64,000 bases of DNA from Agapanthus africanus (lineage: Eukaryota; Streptophyta; Magnoliopsida; Asparagales; Amaryllidaceae): assembly GCA_030015575.1 (NCBI GenBank), contig CM057339.1:771792809-771856808 (forward strand), read 5' to 3'. Below the pieces are notes generated by a model. The model was not told the DNA's origin, ran no database searches, and saw only the letters and a program-made list of their open reading frames with translations. Positions within the stretch are counted from its first letter, which is position 1; each line of letters starts with the position of its first letter. Positions 8,791-19,964 of the stretch are shown piece by piece. The translations under genes and the position numbers were made by a program.

Positions 8791-9357
8791 GCCCCTAAAC
8801 TAAAACAATAGAGTCCAAACGCTCTTTTGTTGGATCTAAATGATCCTGTTATGTAGATTTTAGTCTAAAATTAGACCAACATATCCTTAACAAACGTTTA
8901 AGTTGATCTTAGTCTCAAATGAGATTAACGATCCTTAAACCTAACCCAAAACCAAATCTAAGAAAATACGGATTTGGACTAATCCACGCCCTACGGGCGA
9001 CAACATAAATTAGTCTCCGTATACAATCCACGGGCAACCAAAAATAAAACAAACACACACGACTCGAAGTGACCATCTAGAGAAGGAGAAAGTTGTTGCC
9101 GCGATACGGTAGCGTAATTAACTGCAGGGGCTTGCGCCTACAGGGAAGAGCGTCCCCACAATCAAAACCCCCTCAAACGAGGGGGAATCTGACGAAGTCT
9201 GCTACAACGGCTGCATCCGTCTAAACTTCCGATATACGGTGTCATAAATCAACTTGGCATCTTCGGAGAGGTGGACGGATAAAACCAAATAGCATCTGCC
9301 CTCCAAAATTCAGGCCGGACGTCCCAACGTCCCGGTCGCGTCTTCCGGCAGAGAACA

Positions 9358-9380
9358 GATTCCGGCACGCCCGGTGAGAC
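9358..9380 (+). other. Primer-binding position of the inner element
   Basis: The primer site should lie directly after LTR 1. The sequence there (TTCCGGCACGCCCGGTGAG from 9360) is GC-rich but does not start with the usual TGG, so it is either mutated or matches a tRNA that I cannot name with confidence. Confidence 0.35.
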
Positions 9381-9498
9381 CTTTTCCTCTTTCCACTCCA
9401 CACTTCGTGTGTCGTGTTTCGCGAACGAATCACGGTTTGCTATGGTTGCCCTTGGATTCGAGGTACTAAGATTTGGTGTTTTGCTCCGTGCAGAGAAA

Positions 9499-12311
9499 AT
9501 GGCTTTCAACTGCACCAACTACAACAACAGCAATAACTCCCACTCCGTCCTTGCTGGAGGAGTGACCTATGGGCCTCAAGCGGCTTCCGTTTTTACGATG
9601 CCAGTAGAACAGGTGACTCAGGCCACCACTGGACTGTTCTTTGGGACCATGCTCCCATCAATGAGCTTCAACGCCCCACTGCCGTCGCAAGAAGTTCCGA
9701 AGACGTCGGTTTTTGATTGGCTTACGACTACCGCGACCCCTCTCAACGGGTCACCCAAATCCAACGCTTCAGTCTTTGACAGACTGGGCCAAAACTCCAA
9801 TGGGCCCGTGAAGAAGCCCAAGATACCTAAGGGTGTTATCCCGAAACGGATAGCCATCCCTGCTCCAGTGAATGAAGTCATCAGAGAGGATTCTACTGCT
9901 AAGGGATCAGTCTTCGCTAGACTGTCCGCTCTAACTTTCGCTTCAGGCGAAATCACCAAGGCTGCTTTCCCTGCTCGGAAGTCTGCCTTCGACAGGTTGG
10001 CCATCCCCACTCAACGGACGTCAGTTTTCAATAGGCTGGCACCAACGCCAACCCTTCACCAGGACAGGGGGGATGAGAGAGCCACCCCCATAGCTGAATC
10101 AATACCGTCTGCAAGGCATGATCGACGTCGCCACTGGCGCCAAGTGAGGAAAGCTGGGGGCAGTTCCCCATCTGGACTTACCCCGCCGACTCCAACGGTG
10201 GAAGTCGACGCTGCTGTTCTAACTGGGAACAACTTTGAACCACTCAGGAGGGTCCGCAAGAATTCTCCGACTGCTGTATTGAAAAGATCTCCTCTACCTG
10301 TGGAGAATGTTATAAAGTCAAAGCTGGAGCATCTCCCTCAGCGGCTGTCCTCCAAAATTCACAAGGTCTGGCGACAGGTCCAAGACTCGGTGATCAACCA
10401 AGGCTACTCCCGCCGACCTAAGAAGATGAAAGTTCGGCAAGAGAAGGACCACCCTGTCGTACCACAGAAGGCGTCGTTTACTTGGGTGTCCGCTGCAACG
10501 GCCCCCTCAACTTTGACCGCCCACAAAAGGAGAAGGCCGGAGAAAATTCCCGCGGCTGCGACGAATCTAAAGGTTGCTGAACCTAAATGCCCTAAGTCTA
10601 GGGGCATGGTGGTGCACACTGTTTATATGGTTTCCGGAAAAGAGGAAAGCCGTGCTTCTACGGGTCACCGACCGCTCACCCGATCAGTAACAAAGGCTCA
10701 GGAGCAACAACAGCAAAAGCTCCAAGAGATGCTAACGAAAATGGCCGCACTCACTGGGCCAAAAGAAAGCCCGGAAACATTGTCGGAGCAGCGTCAAGAA
10801 CAGGAAACTGATGCCGAATTCCTCCGAAGAATGCTCGAGAGGAAAGACAAAGAGGCCGCGGAACAAGCGGCCAATATAAAACTAATGGCGCTTTTATTCC
10901 AAGATATGGTCGGGATGATGATACAGCATGATCCTCCAGCTGAAGACCCCCCGATTATCCTTGAAGACGATAGAGGGAGGACATCGAACCCTCTTCCGGA
11001 TCTATCAGCAGCCAAAGAGGAGATGATCACCAAAGTCGTCCTGGATGACTATATCGCTCAACAGATATGAGCTCATCAGGCGAGCGAAGCGGCCGGCCAA
11101 ATTGTCAAGACTGGACGACCCTATCCGGATTGGTATGACCAAATAAACTACCCGCCGGGATATACGATCCCTAAATTCCATGTATATAATGGGACGAGTA
11201 ATCCACACCAGCACGTTGCTCAATTCAGGGCTCTGTGCGGTAATACTAAGGGTGACGACAAAATGTTGCTTTGCCAGTTTGTTGGCAGCTTGTCGGAGAC
11301 AGCGTTCGAATGGTACTCCGAGCTCCCGAATGACTCTGTCAAGACATTTGCAGAAATGGAGCTACTGTTTACACAAAGATTCGCGAGCGCTAGCGAGCGC
11401 ACTCCGATCACCGCACTAATTAACGCTAGAGTGAAGCCGGGAGAAACCTAGGTTCAATACACCATTCGGTGGCGGAACCTGTGGTCAAAGTATGAACAAC
11501 GCATAGAGGAAGCTCCTGCCGTGGGCATGTTCGTGGGAACCCTTGACCCTCAGGCAACCATTTCCCAATTCATGATGTTCTTCAAGCCGACCACTTTCCA
11601 GGCTTTGATCGACAAGCTGGCCCAAATGGACCAGATGAGTCATAGACCATCCTTTTCAAAACCGGAGCCGCGAAATGAAAAGGGCAAAGGGAAAGAAACC
11701 TTCGTCGCCAACACTCAACAAAAACCGAGTGGCCCAAGACCGGTTGTTCACCAAAGCAACAAGCGGCGATCTCTCGATGAGAAGTTGAGACGTCCTTACT
11801 CGTTTTCCCGGGATAAAGCAAGGAGACTGTTCGAACTGGCAGTGCGCAATGGGCTCATCACTCTACCGGAGTCGAGACACCCGTTGCAACCTAATGACGT
11901 CAACAATCCCAATTACTGCCCCTACCACCGAATATTGGGCCATCTGATCGAAGGCTGCTACGTCTTCAAAAACTGGGTTGAAGACTAGTACCAACAAGGC
12001 AAGTTCGCGCTGTCCGAAAACTGGAAGGTAAATCCGCCACAACAGCACACTCCTAAGTGGGTAGACACGCCGGGGGCATTATGCTCATTCATAGAGGAAG
12101 CTCCATCGGAAGTAGTTCTTTCGGAAAAAACGAAAAGAATGCTGAAGGATCTTCAAGCATGCCCCGCAATCAGGTAGAAAAGTCTGCTGGACCCCGAAGT
12201 CATTGAGGGAATGCTGAAGCCGCGCCCGACGCCAAGAATTGGTAGGATAGTCAAAACGCCCATGCCCAGCCATCAAAATCTTCAAAGAAGAATAAAAAGA
12301 CCAAAAAGCCC
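9499..12311 (+). pseudogene. gag: Gag of the inner element, with stop codons
   Basis: The start at 9499 sits in an AAAATGGC context; an upstream in-frame ATG at 9409 is possible. The N-terminal 180 residues carry five S-(V/A)-F-x-(R/W)-L motifs (near 9706, 9769, 9907, 9982 and 10021). A coiled, Gln/Glu-rich stretch follows (10690-10870), then the retrotransposon gag domain (about 11090-11640), then a basic tail and a knuckle of the form C-x2-H-x4-H-x4-C at 11917-11958. In Tat elements this His variant of the Gag zinc knuckle is usual. In-frame stops occur at 11068 (TGA), 11449 (TAG) and 11986 (TAG), each one C-to-T change from CGA or CAG. Near 12200-12312 the reading frame changes to that of pol, either by decay or by a former frameshift site. 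Gag would form the capsid and bind the RNA. Confidence 0.75.
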
Positions 12312-13451
12312 GTGAAGCCTGATGACAAGCGCACGGACCTGCAAAAATACATCGATGCACTGGAAGAATATAACCAGAAGGCACGGACCCCAATCACGTT
12401 GGACGAATTCTTTAACCATGTTCTTGAGAATGAAGATGCTGACGCTGAAGCTGACGAAGGAGACGATTCTTCAGAAGGGCCTGAAGACTATGTGGCGAGC
12501 TGCCACATGATCTCTCACTCGATAAATGGCAAAGAAGTTCCTGATGCAGAGAAACTGGGGCCAGACCCCGAACCAGAACTCCCAGAACCGTCAGACAAGA
12601 TGATTGACGTATTCCTGAACGAGGCACTTCAGAAAAGCAAAGCTGACCGAGAGCGTGAAATCGTCATATACGAAAAAGCCAAACGTCGGCGACTGAACGA
12701 AAGGATTGAAATATCCCAACCAGATAGAAGCACTTTTGCTGCCAGCAAAAGTAGGTTCAAGACAAGGAAGCAGTTCGCTAAAGCCCTGTCGATGGGAATG
12801 AAGTTACCGCCTTCCAAAGAAAACACTCCAGAAAATACGTTCCCCGACAAACTAGATGCACACCCAAATTACTGCTTGTACCATCGGAGGATTATGCACC
12901 TTACCGAAGAGTGCAATTCCTTTAAAAACTGGTGGCAGGGATATGTTGCCCACCGACAACACGTCAGATGATTGAAGCGTAAGACTCATCGGGAGCAAAG
13001 AAACACGACAGATGGGCGCAGAAGAACTTCCGGTAACTGTCACATGGTCGATTTTGGGATATCGCAAGTTCTGACCTTCGGAAGCGATTCTGACGAGGAA
13101 ATAGCCCTCGGCCCTCTCTTCAAAGAACCCACCTTCGAAGCAGAAGAGACGAAAACCTGCGAGAATATTCAGCCGTGCAATCGTACGCTACCCGAAAAGA
13201 ATCTCAGACCCACAAGCAAGGGAGCGAACAAAAAAGATAAGGGGAAGGAAAAAGTCCCTGAGGATATCACCCTCGATGATCGAGTCGTCGAGGAGTTGGC
13301 AGCCAAGGACCCGCCAAAGAAAAACAAGGTGGATTATAACGTTCTGGCACATCTGAGAAAGATACCCTTGCAACTGAGCATTCTCGATACCCTTCTGCTA
13401 TCTAAAGAGGCGAGAGATTCTTTGATCAAGGCACTTCAAGAGCCCGAGTAG
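12312..13451 (+). pseudogene. Gag-pol linker with second knuckle and acidic motif
   Basis: This part is in the pol frame. It has an acidic stretch (12420-12480), a charged helix-like module (12600-12710) rich in Lys, Arg and Glu, a basic segment, and a second C-x2-H-x4-H-x4-C knuckle at 12873-12914. After a stop at 12969 (TGA) come the acidic motif FGSDSDEE (near 13080) and a Lys-rich segment, ending at a TAG (13449). The helix module and the knuckle recur at 14733-15240. I know no function for this linker; by position it would be a nucleocapsid extension. Confidence 0.6.
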
Positions 13452-14717
13452 TTTCAAGCTTTCCTTGCCGAAGAAAAGATGAAGGACGAGCTGGAAGAAG
13501 TGCACAGTGCTGACGTCACTTTCGGTGATGAAGACCTCCTCCTCAGTACGTGTGAGCACAACCATCCCCTGTATGTCACCGGATACTGCCATGACATCAA
13601 GATAGGTAAGATCTTAGTTGACAACGGGTCCTCTGTCAATCTCCTAAACGTGAGGGTGCTAAAGGAAATCTGCATGAGCATCCAGCACCTCGCTCGGGAT
13701 AAAATCACAATCTCCGGGTTTGACTCCCAGTCATCACGGACGCTTGGGTCTGTGATATTGACGTTACGCTTTGGGCTACTCGTCACTGACATCAAGTTTC
13801 ATGTCATTGACGCTAAGACTTGCTACAACGCTTTACTCGGCAGGCCTTGGTTACACGAATACAACATCATCCCTTCTACACAATATTAATGTATGAAGTA
13901 TTTCAAAGATGGTCTTGAGTATACCGTGACGGGTGAGCTAAACCCGTTCTCTATAAGTGAAGTCCGAAAGTACGAAAATACAAAATACTTCCTACCAGAC
14001 TTTGAGGACACAGAAAGATGCCATAAACCGGAGAATAAGCAAAAGGCTATCACCACTATTCCAGTTTTCGGGAGTGATACCGAGGAGGAGGAAGAGATAG
14101 TCTATTCGGGGCCGCTCCAATACAAGAAGCCGGGGCCGTCTACCCCTATCCTGGTCTTTGGAAGCGACTCTGAAGATGAAGTTAATACAGCGTTCTCGGT
14201 CCGGCCATCGATACAGACCCTCACTGGAGAAGATCAAAGCTTGCAAATCGCTATGGTTCCGTTACAGCATTACAAAGAGCTCGACGCACTTGATACCTAT
14301 AGTGTGCAAGAACTGCAGACGTTCTACGTCCCTCCCAGGCGAAAAGATGAAAAGGCGATCCTCTTTTATCGATCCACGGAAACCAAAGTGGAGAAAGAAA
14401 TCTGGCATAGTGCCGATTCTACGCTTGACAGGATCCAGCTCATCCGTCTGCCCAGATACTACACGGAAGGATTGAAAAGGCTGTTGAGGCGCCAAGGCAT
14501 ACTCTTCAAACAGACTGCTCGACAAGCTCAGTTCTACAACAAGATCTGGAACGTCTCCGGAACTCAGCGAAAATTGCCCAACGGAAGAATGGAAACGATC
14601 GGGCTTGGATATGTTCAATCCAAGAAACGGGAACGATTCTATGGCTGCTACGTTATACATAACTTCGATGAAGAAGGGGACGCTCGGTTAGAAGACGCTG
14701 CAGTTGAACCAAAATGA
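13452..14717 (+). pseudogene. Aspartic protease of the inner element
   Basis: The retropepsin-like active site reads VDNGSS (13617-13634), followed about 70 residues on by LLGRPWLHEY, the usual second landmark of plant Gypsy proteases. It would cut the Gag-Pol polyprotein in the particle. A TAA at 13887-13889 (from CAA) breaks the frame just after that landmark. The rest (13893-14714) is a conserved-looking extension with two more acidic FGSDxxEE motifs (near 14064 and 14153), ending at a TGA (14715). Confidence 0.75.
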
Positions 14718-15242
14718 GATCCCACCGTAAAAATGCTAAGTCCGCCGTTCGAAGAACATATGGACAAGCTAATAAGGGAGGCGGGTCAAAAGGTCCGGGA
14801 TGACCACAACCGTGAAATGGCCATTTACGAGAAAGCCAGGACGCAGCGCCTCCTTCAGCAGGCTATGGGGAATAACGATGCCCTTCGTCGCCAGCCCGTC
14901 ATATGGAAGACCCGACGTGGAGGAAAAAACAAACTGAAGAACGGAAAAAACGTTCGACAGCGGCAAAGCTGGTCCAAGAAGCCACGCGATCGAAAATTGA
15001 GCAGCCGTGATCCGTCTCTTATAAAGAAGATAGGTCGAGCATATTCTTTTCCCCAAGACAAGACAAGAAAGATATTCGATTTTGTCATAAAACATCAAAT
15101 GATTACGCTCCCGGAGTCCAAACACCCCGATCAAGAAAACGAGGTTCATCACCCAGATTATTGCTCCTATCACCGAGCGATAGGACATCCTCTCGAAGAC
15201 TGCTTCACATTTAAAGACTGGGTAGAAGACCAGTATCAATAA
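14718..15242 (+). pseudogene. Third knuckle module, between protease and RT
   Basis: The module repeats parts found upstream. It has a charged helix (near 14750-14860, resembling 12600-12710) and a block with YSFPQDKTRK and MITLPESKHP (15040-15130, resembling 11795-11885). A third C-x2-H-x4-H-x4-C knuckle lies at 15162-15203, followed by FKDWVEDQYQ. A TAA (from CAA) ends it at 15240. A nucleocapsid-like knuckle downstream of the protease is not the normal gag-pol order. It looks like an internal duplication. Confidence 0.7.
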
Positions 15243-17690
15243 GGAAGGTTCGCTTTATCCATCAGTTGGAGGGTAACCCCGCCACAGAAGCATGAACCGA
15301 AAGCCGCGTATGCAGCGAGAGTAAAGCCGAATCAACATCGGTCTTGGAAGCGATCTCGTACCTGTCATGCGATAACGCTATTAGGAGAAGGAGTACGCGA
15401 GGATATGGTTGACCTCCCCTGGTGCTTCGAAAACAATGATGACGAGGTGATCTCAGAGTTTCCACCGGCACCAAAAGAGCTGGAAGATGGGATACATACT
15501 ACTGCAGATAACCTCAGAAAAATTGACTTGGGGACGGCAAACGACCCACGGCCAACGTTCGTCGGTGAGCTGTTGTCTGAAGAAAAGGTGGCTACGCTCA
15601 AAGACGTGCTCATGCAGTATAAAGACTGTTTCACATGGAACTACTCCGAAATGCCGTGACTAGATCCAAAAGTAGCTGTGCACGAATTGGCGATATCTCC
15701 GGACGTCAAGCCAATCAAATAAGCACCTAGAAGAACGTGGCTCGAACTTGAAATGAGCATCAATGCCGAGGTCAAGAAGCTAATCGACTCCGGTTTCGTC
15801 CGAGAAGTGCAATACCCTGACTGGATTGCCAACATCGTCCCACTGATGAAGAAGAACGGGATGGTGCACATCTGCGTAGACTTTTGGGACCTCAACAAAA
15901 CCTGTCCAAAAGATGACTTTCCCGTACCGGTCACCGAGCTGATGATAGACAACACGTCCACTCATGAAGTCTTCTCCTTCATGGACGACTCATCAGGGTA
16001 CAATCAAATAAAGATGCATCCCGAAGACCAGAAACATACCGCTTTCCGGACCCCTTTGGGGATATTCTGCTACAAAGTGATGCCTTTCGGTCTGAAGAAT
16101 GCTGGCACTACCTATCAGAGGGCCATGACGAAGATTTTCGATGACCTCATACATGAAATCGTCGAATGCTATATCGACGACCTCGTGGTTAAAAGAAAAT
16201 CGTACGAGGAACATTGGGAGCATCTGAAGATCGTGTTTCAACGTCTTCGGAAATATAAGATGAACCCTCTTAAATGCGCGTTCGGAGTCTTCTCAGGTAA
16301 ATTCCTAGGATTCATCATACGACACCGGGGCATTGAAATAGACCCGTCAAAGATCAAGGCGATCATGGAGATGCCTCCGCCAAGGACTCTCAAGCAACTA
16401 CGGTCTCTTCAAGGAAAGCTCGCATATATCCGGCGGTTCATAGCTAATCTCTCCGGTAAATGCTGTCCCTACAGTCATTTAATGAAGAAGGGGACCCCGT
16501 TCGTTTGGGATCGCAAATGCCAAAGCGCACTGGACGAAATCAAGCAATACCTGCAGAATCCGCCGGTGCTGACCGCTTCGGTCAAGGGAAAACCTCTTAT
16601 CCTATACACAACAGCCCTTGAAGGTTCTTTAGGCGCACTATGGGCACAGGAGAACGACCAAGGGAAAGAGAGGGCCCTCTACTATCTGAGTCGAGTTCTC
16701 CTGGGGGCAGAAAACAACTGCTCCCCAATCGAAAAACACTGCCTGACATTAATTTTCGCGATAACGAAGCTCAGACACTATGCGTTGGCACATGAGGTCC
16801 ACTTCATATCAAAAGTGGATCCTCTCAAATGTTTGATTTTAAGAGCCATACTAACAGAGCGGCTCGCTAAATGGTCCCTACTCTTAATGGAATTCTCGAT
16901 AACATATCGACCACTCAAGGAAGTGAAAGGCCCGGCCATCGCCGACTTCCTGGCTGAGCATCCGATACCCGCCGATTCACCCCTAAATTACGAATTTCCA
17001 GACGAGCACGCGTTTGACACGATCAACGAGGGGAGTAGAGAGAATGATACCCGATGGGAACTCTATTTCGATGGAGCATCTTCCATGAAGAAGCGAAAGC
17101 ACAACACCCCTATAATCAAATCTGGGGTAGGCCTTATCTTCGTGACTCCACAAGGAGGGATAATGCACTTTGCTTTCTCCTTAACAGAGCCGAGGACAAA
17201 CAATAAAGCTGAATATGAAGCTTTGATAGCAGGTCTTGAGATCGTTGTCGACATGGGAATCGAAAACCTCCTCATATACGGAGACTCCCAACTGGTCGTT
17301 AGTCAAGTAAACGACGACTATCAAACGTGCAAACCAGAGTTGGTAAGGTACGGTGAGAGAGTGCAACAATTGCTGACTCAAATTCCCACCTACGCCCTGG
17401 AAAGCATGCCGCGAGTGGAAAATAGCAAGGCGGGTGCATTAGCCAAACTCGCTAAAGAACTGGCTGACGAAAACCTCGATGACGTGAGGATCGTTGTGCA
17501 AAGCCGTCGGGTTCTTGCACCGACAGAAATATCTCCGGAGTCGTCCGAAGAAAAGGGAGCGACCAAGCAAACGACCCTACAAATAAAAGACCAGGAAAAG
17601 GCTAAGGATTGGAGAGAAGTCTTTATAAACTACTTCAAATCCCGTCGAACACTTGAAGATGCATCCTCAGGACATCAGCTCATGAAATGA
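15243..17690 (+). pseudogene. Reverse transcriptase, RNase H and archaeal-like RNase H
   Basis: After a linker with stops at 15657 (TGA) and about 15724 (TAA), RT runs from about 15750 with SFMDDSSGYNQ, MPFGLKNAG and the catalytic YIDD at 16170-16181, then the usual connection. The first RNase H (about 16560-16900) lacks the normal first Asp (YTTALEGSLGA), as expected in Tat elements. A second RNase H follows (17055-17450) with YFDGASS, NNKAEYEALIAG and GDSQLVVSQV. Its last catalytic position reads KAGALAK, where Asp is expected instead of Gly, so it is probably inactive. The frame ends at a TGA at 17688 (from CGA). Confidence 0.85.
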
Positions 17691-18861
17691 GCTCTGTCTT
17701 TCGCCTTCGTTAATAATACCCTGTATAAGAGATCGTTCGACTCCCTATGGCTAAGATGCCTGGGACCGGAAGAAGCAAGGAGAGTTGTCCAAGAAACTCA
17801 CGACGGACTCTGCGGTTCTCATCAAGCCGGGCCAAAGATGAAGCTGAAGATCAAAAGAATGGGCTACTATTGGCCTACGATGATCCAAGACTGCCTCGAA
17901 TACGCGAAGCAGTGCCACTCGTGCCAAATTCACGGAGACTTCATCCACCAACATCCAAATCCGCTACACCCGACAGTGGCTAGCTTGCCGTTTGAAATGT
18001 GGGGAACCGATATAATCGGACCCATCGAACCAGCGTCATCCAGGGGACACCGGTTTATATTGGCGACAACTGATTACTTCTCCAAATGGGCAGAAGCAGT
18101 ACTGCTAAGAGAAGTGAAGACGGAGAATATTCTCCATTTCTTCAAGACACACGTCATCTATCGGTTCGGCACTCCGCGACGGATTATCTCCGATAACGGG
18201 CTGGCCTATAGAAGTCACAAAATCAGCCGCTTCACACAACAGCATAACATAGACTGGAGATACTCTTCGGTCTATAATTCCCGAGCTAACGGTCTAGCTG
18301 AGGTTTTCAACAAGACCTTGATGAAGATCATAAAGAAGACGGTGTCCAAATAACAAAAAGGAATGGCATGAGAGATTGCATGAAGCTCTCCGGGAGTATC
18401 GAACTACGTTCAAAACAGCCACAAACACAACGCCGTATGCATTAGTATTCGGCGCTGAAGCAGTACTCCCTTTGGAGATAGAGCTATCCTCTCTACGAGT
18501 GGCAGTTCATTATGAGCTAACGGACGAAGAGAATGCTCATCTTCGTCTGGAGGAGCTCGACCCTCTTGACGAAACCCGGCTCATGGTGCAGCAAAACCTG
18601 GAGGCTTACAAAGCAAGGATGACATGCTCGTACGAAAGATTGACTAGGCCGAGAACATTCCGCCAAGGCGAACTCGTGCTAGTCATAAAAAGATCTATGA
18701 TCCTTAATCGTGCAAAATGGGGGAAATTCGAGCCAAACTATGAGGGTCCGTATATCATATACAAGGTCTACCAAGGTGGGGCTTACTTGCTCATGAATAT
18801 GCATGGCGAAAGACCCTTTAGGCCAATAAACGGTCTGTTCTTGAAAAAATACTACGCCTGA
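17691..18861 (+). pseudogene. Integrase of the inner element, frameshifted
   Basis: The frame resumes after the TGA with the zinc-binding HHCC region (THDGLCGSHQ and CHSC near 17915), then the catalytic core: Asp in WGTDIIGP, Asp in ISDNG and Glu in GLAEVFNK, spaced as in DDE integrases. At about 18345-18355 one missing base shifts the frame and creates a stop. The C-terminal part (18376-18861) then continues in another frame with FRQGELVL and YEGPYII, ending at the natural stop at 18861. There is no chromodomain, in line with the Tat lineage. Confidence 0.85.
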
Positions 18862-18963
18862 CCGAAACGTCTGTAAACTACTATGAATCGCAGTATCCTA
18901 AGGCTGACGCAAAAAAAACAAAAAAAACGGTACGTCCATAAGCAAAATGGGCACGGATGAAAA

Positions 18964-19027
18964 CCCGAAAGGGCTCCGTGAGTAAAAACAACAGGGCTAC
19001 CGGCGAGTTTGTGAAAACCCGAAAGGG
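18964..19027 (+). repeat. Two CCC-GAAA-GGG hairpins after pol
   Basis: The ten bases CCCGAAAGGG occur at 18964-18973 and 19018-19027, each preceded by AAAA. As RNA each is a three-pair stem closed by GAAA, a GNRA tetraloop. Confidence 0.6.
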
Positions 19028-19047
19028 CGCAATCTCGTTAAAAGACA

Positions 19048-19590
19048 CTTGCAAGGTACTCTCGACCTTGTAAAGAGAAAATACCTGCGTGAGATCGTTA
19101 CGATTCACAAAGGAGCGACACACTTAGGGATCCCCACGATTCCTAAGGAGAAATTACACTTACGAGATCCACATGACTCGCAAGGAGAACCCTCTTATGA
19201 GACCCTCACGGCTCATAAGATTTAAAAGCCTTAAGCTACAGGGATCTGAACCTGTTCTTAAGCCATCGTCTTTCCCAGTTTGCCCTACAAGCGGTTCAAT
19301 ATTGACCCTTGTATACAATCCACGGGCACAAATAAACGTCTCCCTTACTAAGTTCCCGTCAATGGCGTGAAATTTCCCCGCTTGGTGAACAACACTTGTA
19401 AATCCTCTCGACTTATAAGGAGAAAATGCTCTTATGAGATCCTTACGACTTATAAGAGAACACACACTTAAGAATCCTCACGATTACTAAGGAGAAATCG
19501 CACTTATGAGATCCTCACGACTTGCAGGAAGAAATACCTTTATGAGACCCTTACGGCTCATGAAGTCAGAAGCCTTAGTCAACAGGATCC
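19048..19590 (+). repeat. Hairpin array A with conserved loop
   Basis: About ten inverted repeats share the loop (A)TCCTCACGA or a close form but have different stems. Examples of left stem and right stem are CTTAGGGA/TTCCTAAG (19123-19147), TCTTATGAG/CTCATAAGA (19193-19220), CTTGTAA/TTATAAG with one G-U (19395-19419), and CTCTTATGAG/CTTATAAGAG with one G-U (19429-19458). Each hairpin is usually followed by GGAGAAA. The same family resumes at 24066-24236. Confidence 0.85.
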
Positions 19591-19632
19591 TAACCCTGTT
19601 TGCTAAGCCACCTTTGTTCAACATCGACAGAG

Positions 19633-19780
19633 GCAAATGATGATTCACTCCTGGCAATGTCCCAGCGGTAGCGATGCTGATGCCTAAATCGGTATCAAAT
19701 TCCAAATCCTTTCACGGCAAATGATGATTCGCTCCTGGCAATATTCCAGTCTCAGCGATGCTGATGCTAAGATTGGCATC
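19633..19780. repeat. Two direct copies of an 80-base unit
   Basis: The block starting GGCAAATGATGATTC near 19633 recurs from about 19718, and both continue with TCCTGGCAAT and AGCGATGCTGATG. Nothing coding is visible. Confidence 0.7.
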
Positions 19781-19795
19781 AGATTATAAGTTCCA

Positions 19796-19964
19796 TACTT
19801 GCAAAAAAATCATCAAGTAAGAGAAATGCGTATGAAATAGCCGAAATGATGGGGCAACTTGCAACAAAATCAGCAAGTAAAAGGCATGCATACAAAAATA
19901 GCTGAAATGATTGGGCAACTCGCAATAAAAAGCAGCGAGTAAAAACAAAAACAGCCGAAATGAT
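19796..19964. repeat. Second hairpin family, left part (60-base units)
   Basis: Three units share GCCGAAATGATKGGGCAA. Their hairpins have arms TACTTG/CAAGTA (19796-19819), ACTTGC/GCAAGT (19857-19878) and ACTCGC/GCGAGT (19918-19940) around A-rich loops. One T-A pair has become C-G on both sides. The solo LTR was inserted in the GAAATGAT part of the array. Confidence 0.75.

Larger units (their letters stand above)
6721..9357 (+). repeat. 5' LTR of the inner element (2,637 bp)
   Basis: It starts TGTTTCCCCC and ends GAGAACA. It has four distinct zones: a field of micro-palindromes (6728-7575) with the TATA box inside it, a block rich in AGCGC words and CACGTG sites (7600-8135), an array of roughly 20-base motifs (8515-8790), and a quiet 3' end. 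All zones recur in LTR 2. Confidence 0.9.

Noticed and set aside
15753-17690. Integrated plant pararetrovirus (caulimovirus-like) RT
   Set aside because: The block has LTRs, a polypurine tract, an integrase and a second RNase H of Tat type, so it is an LTR retrotransposon.
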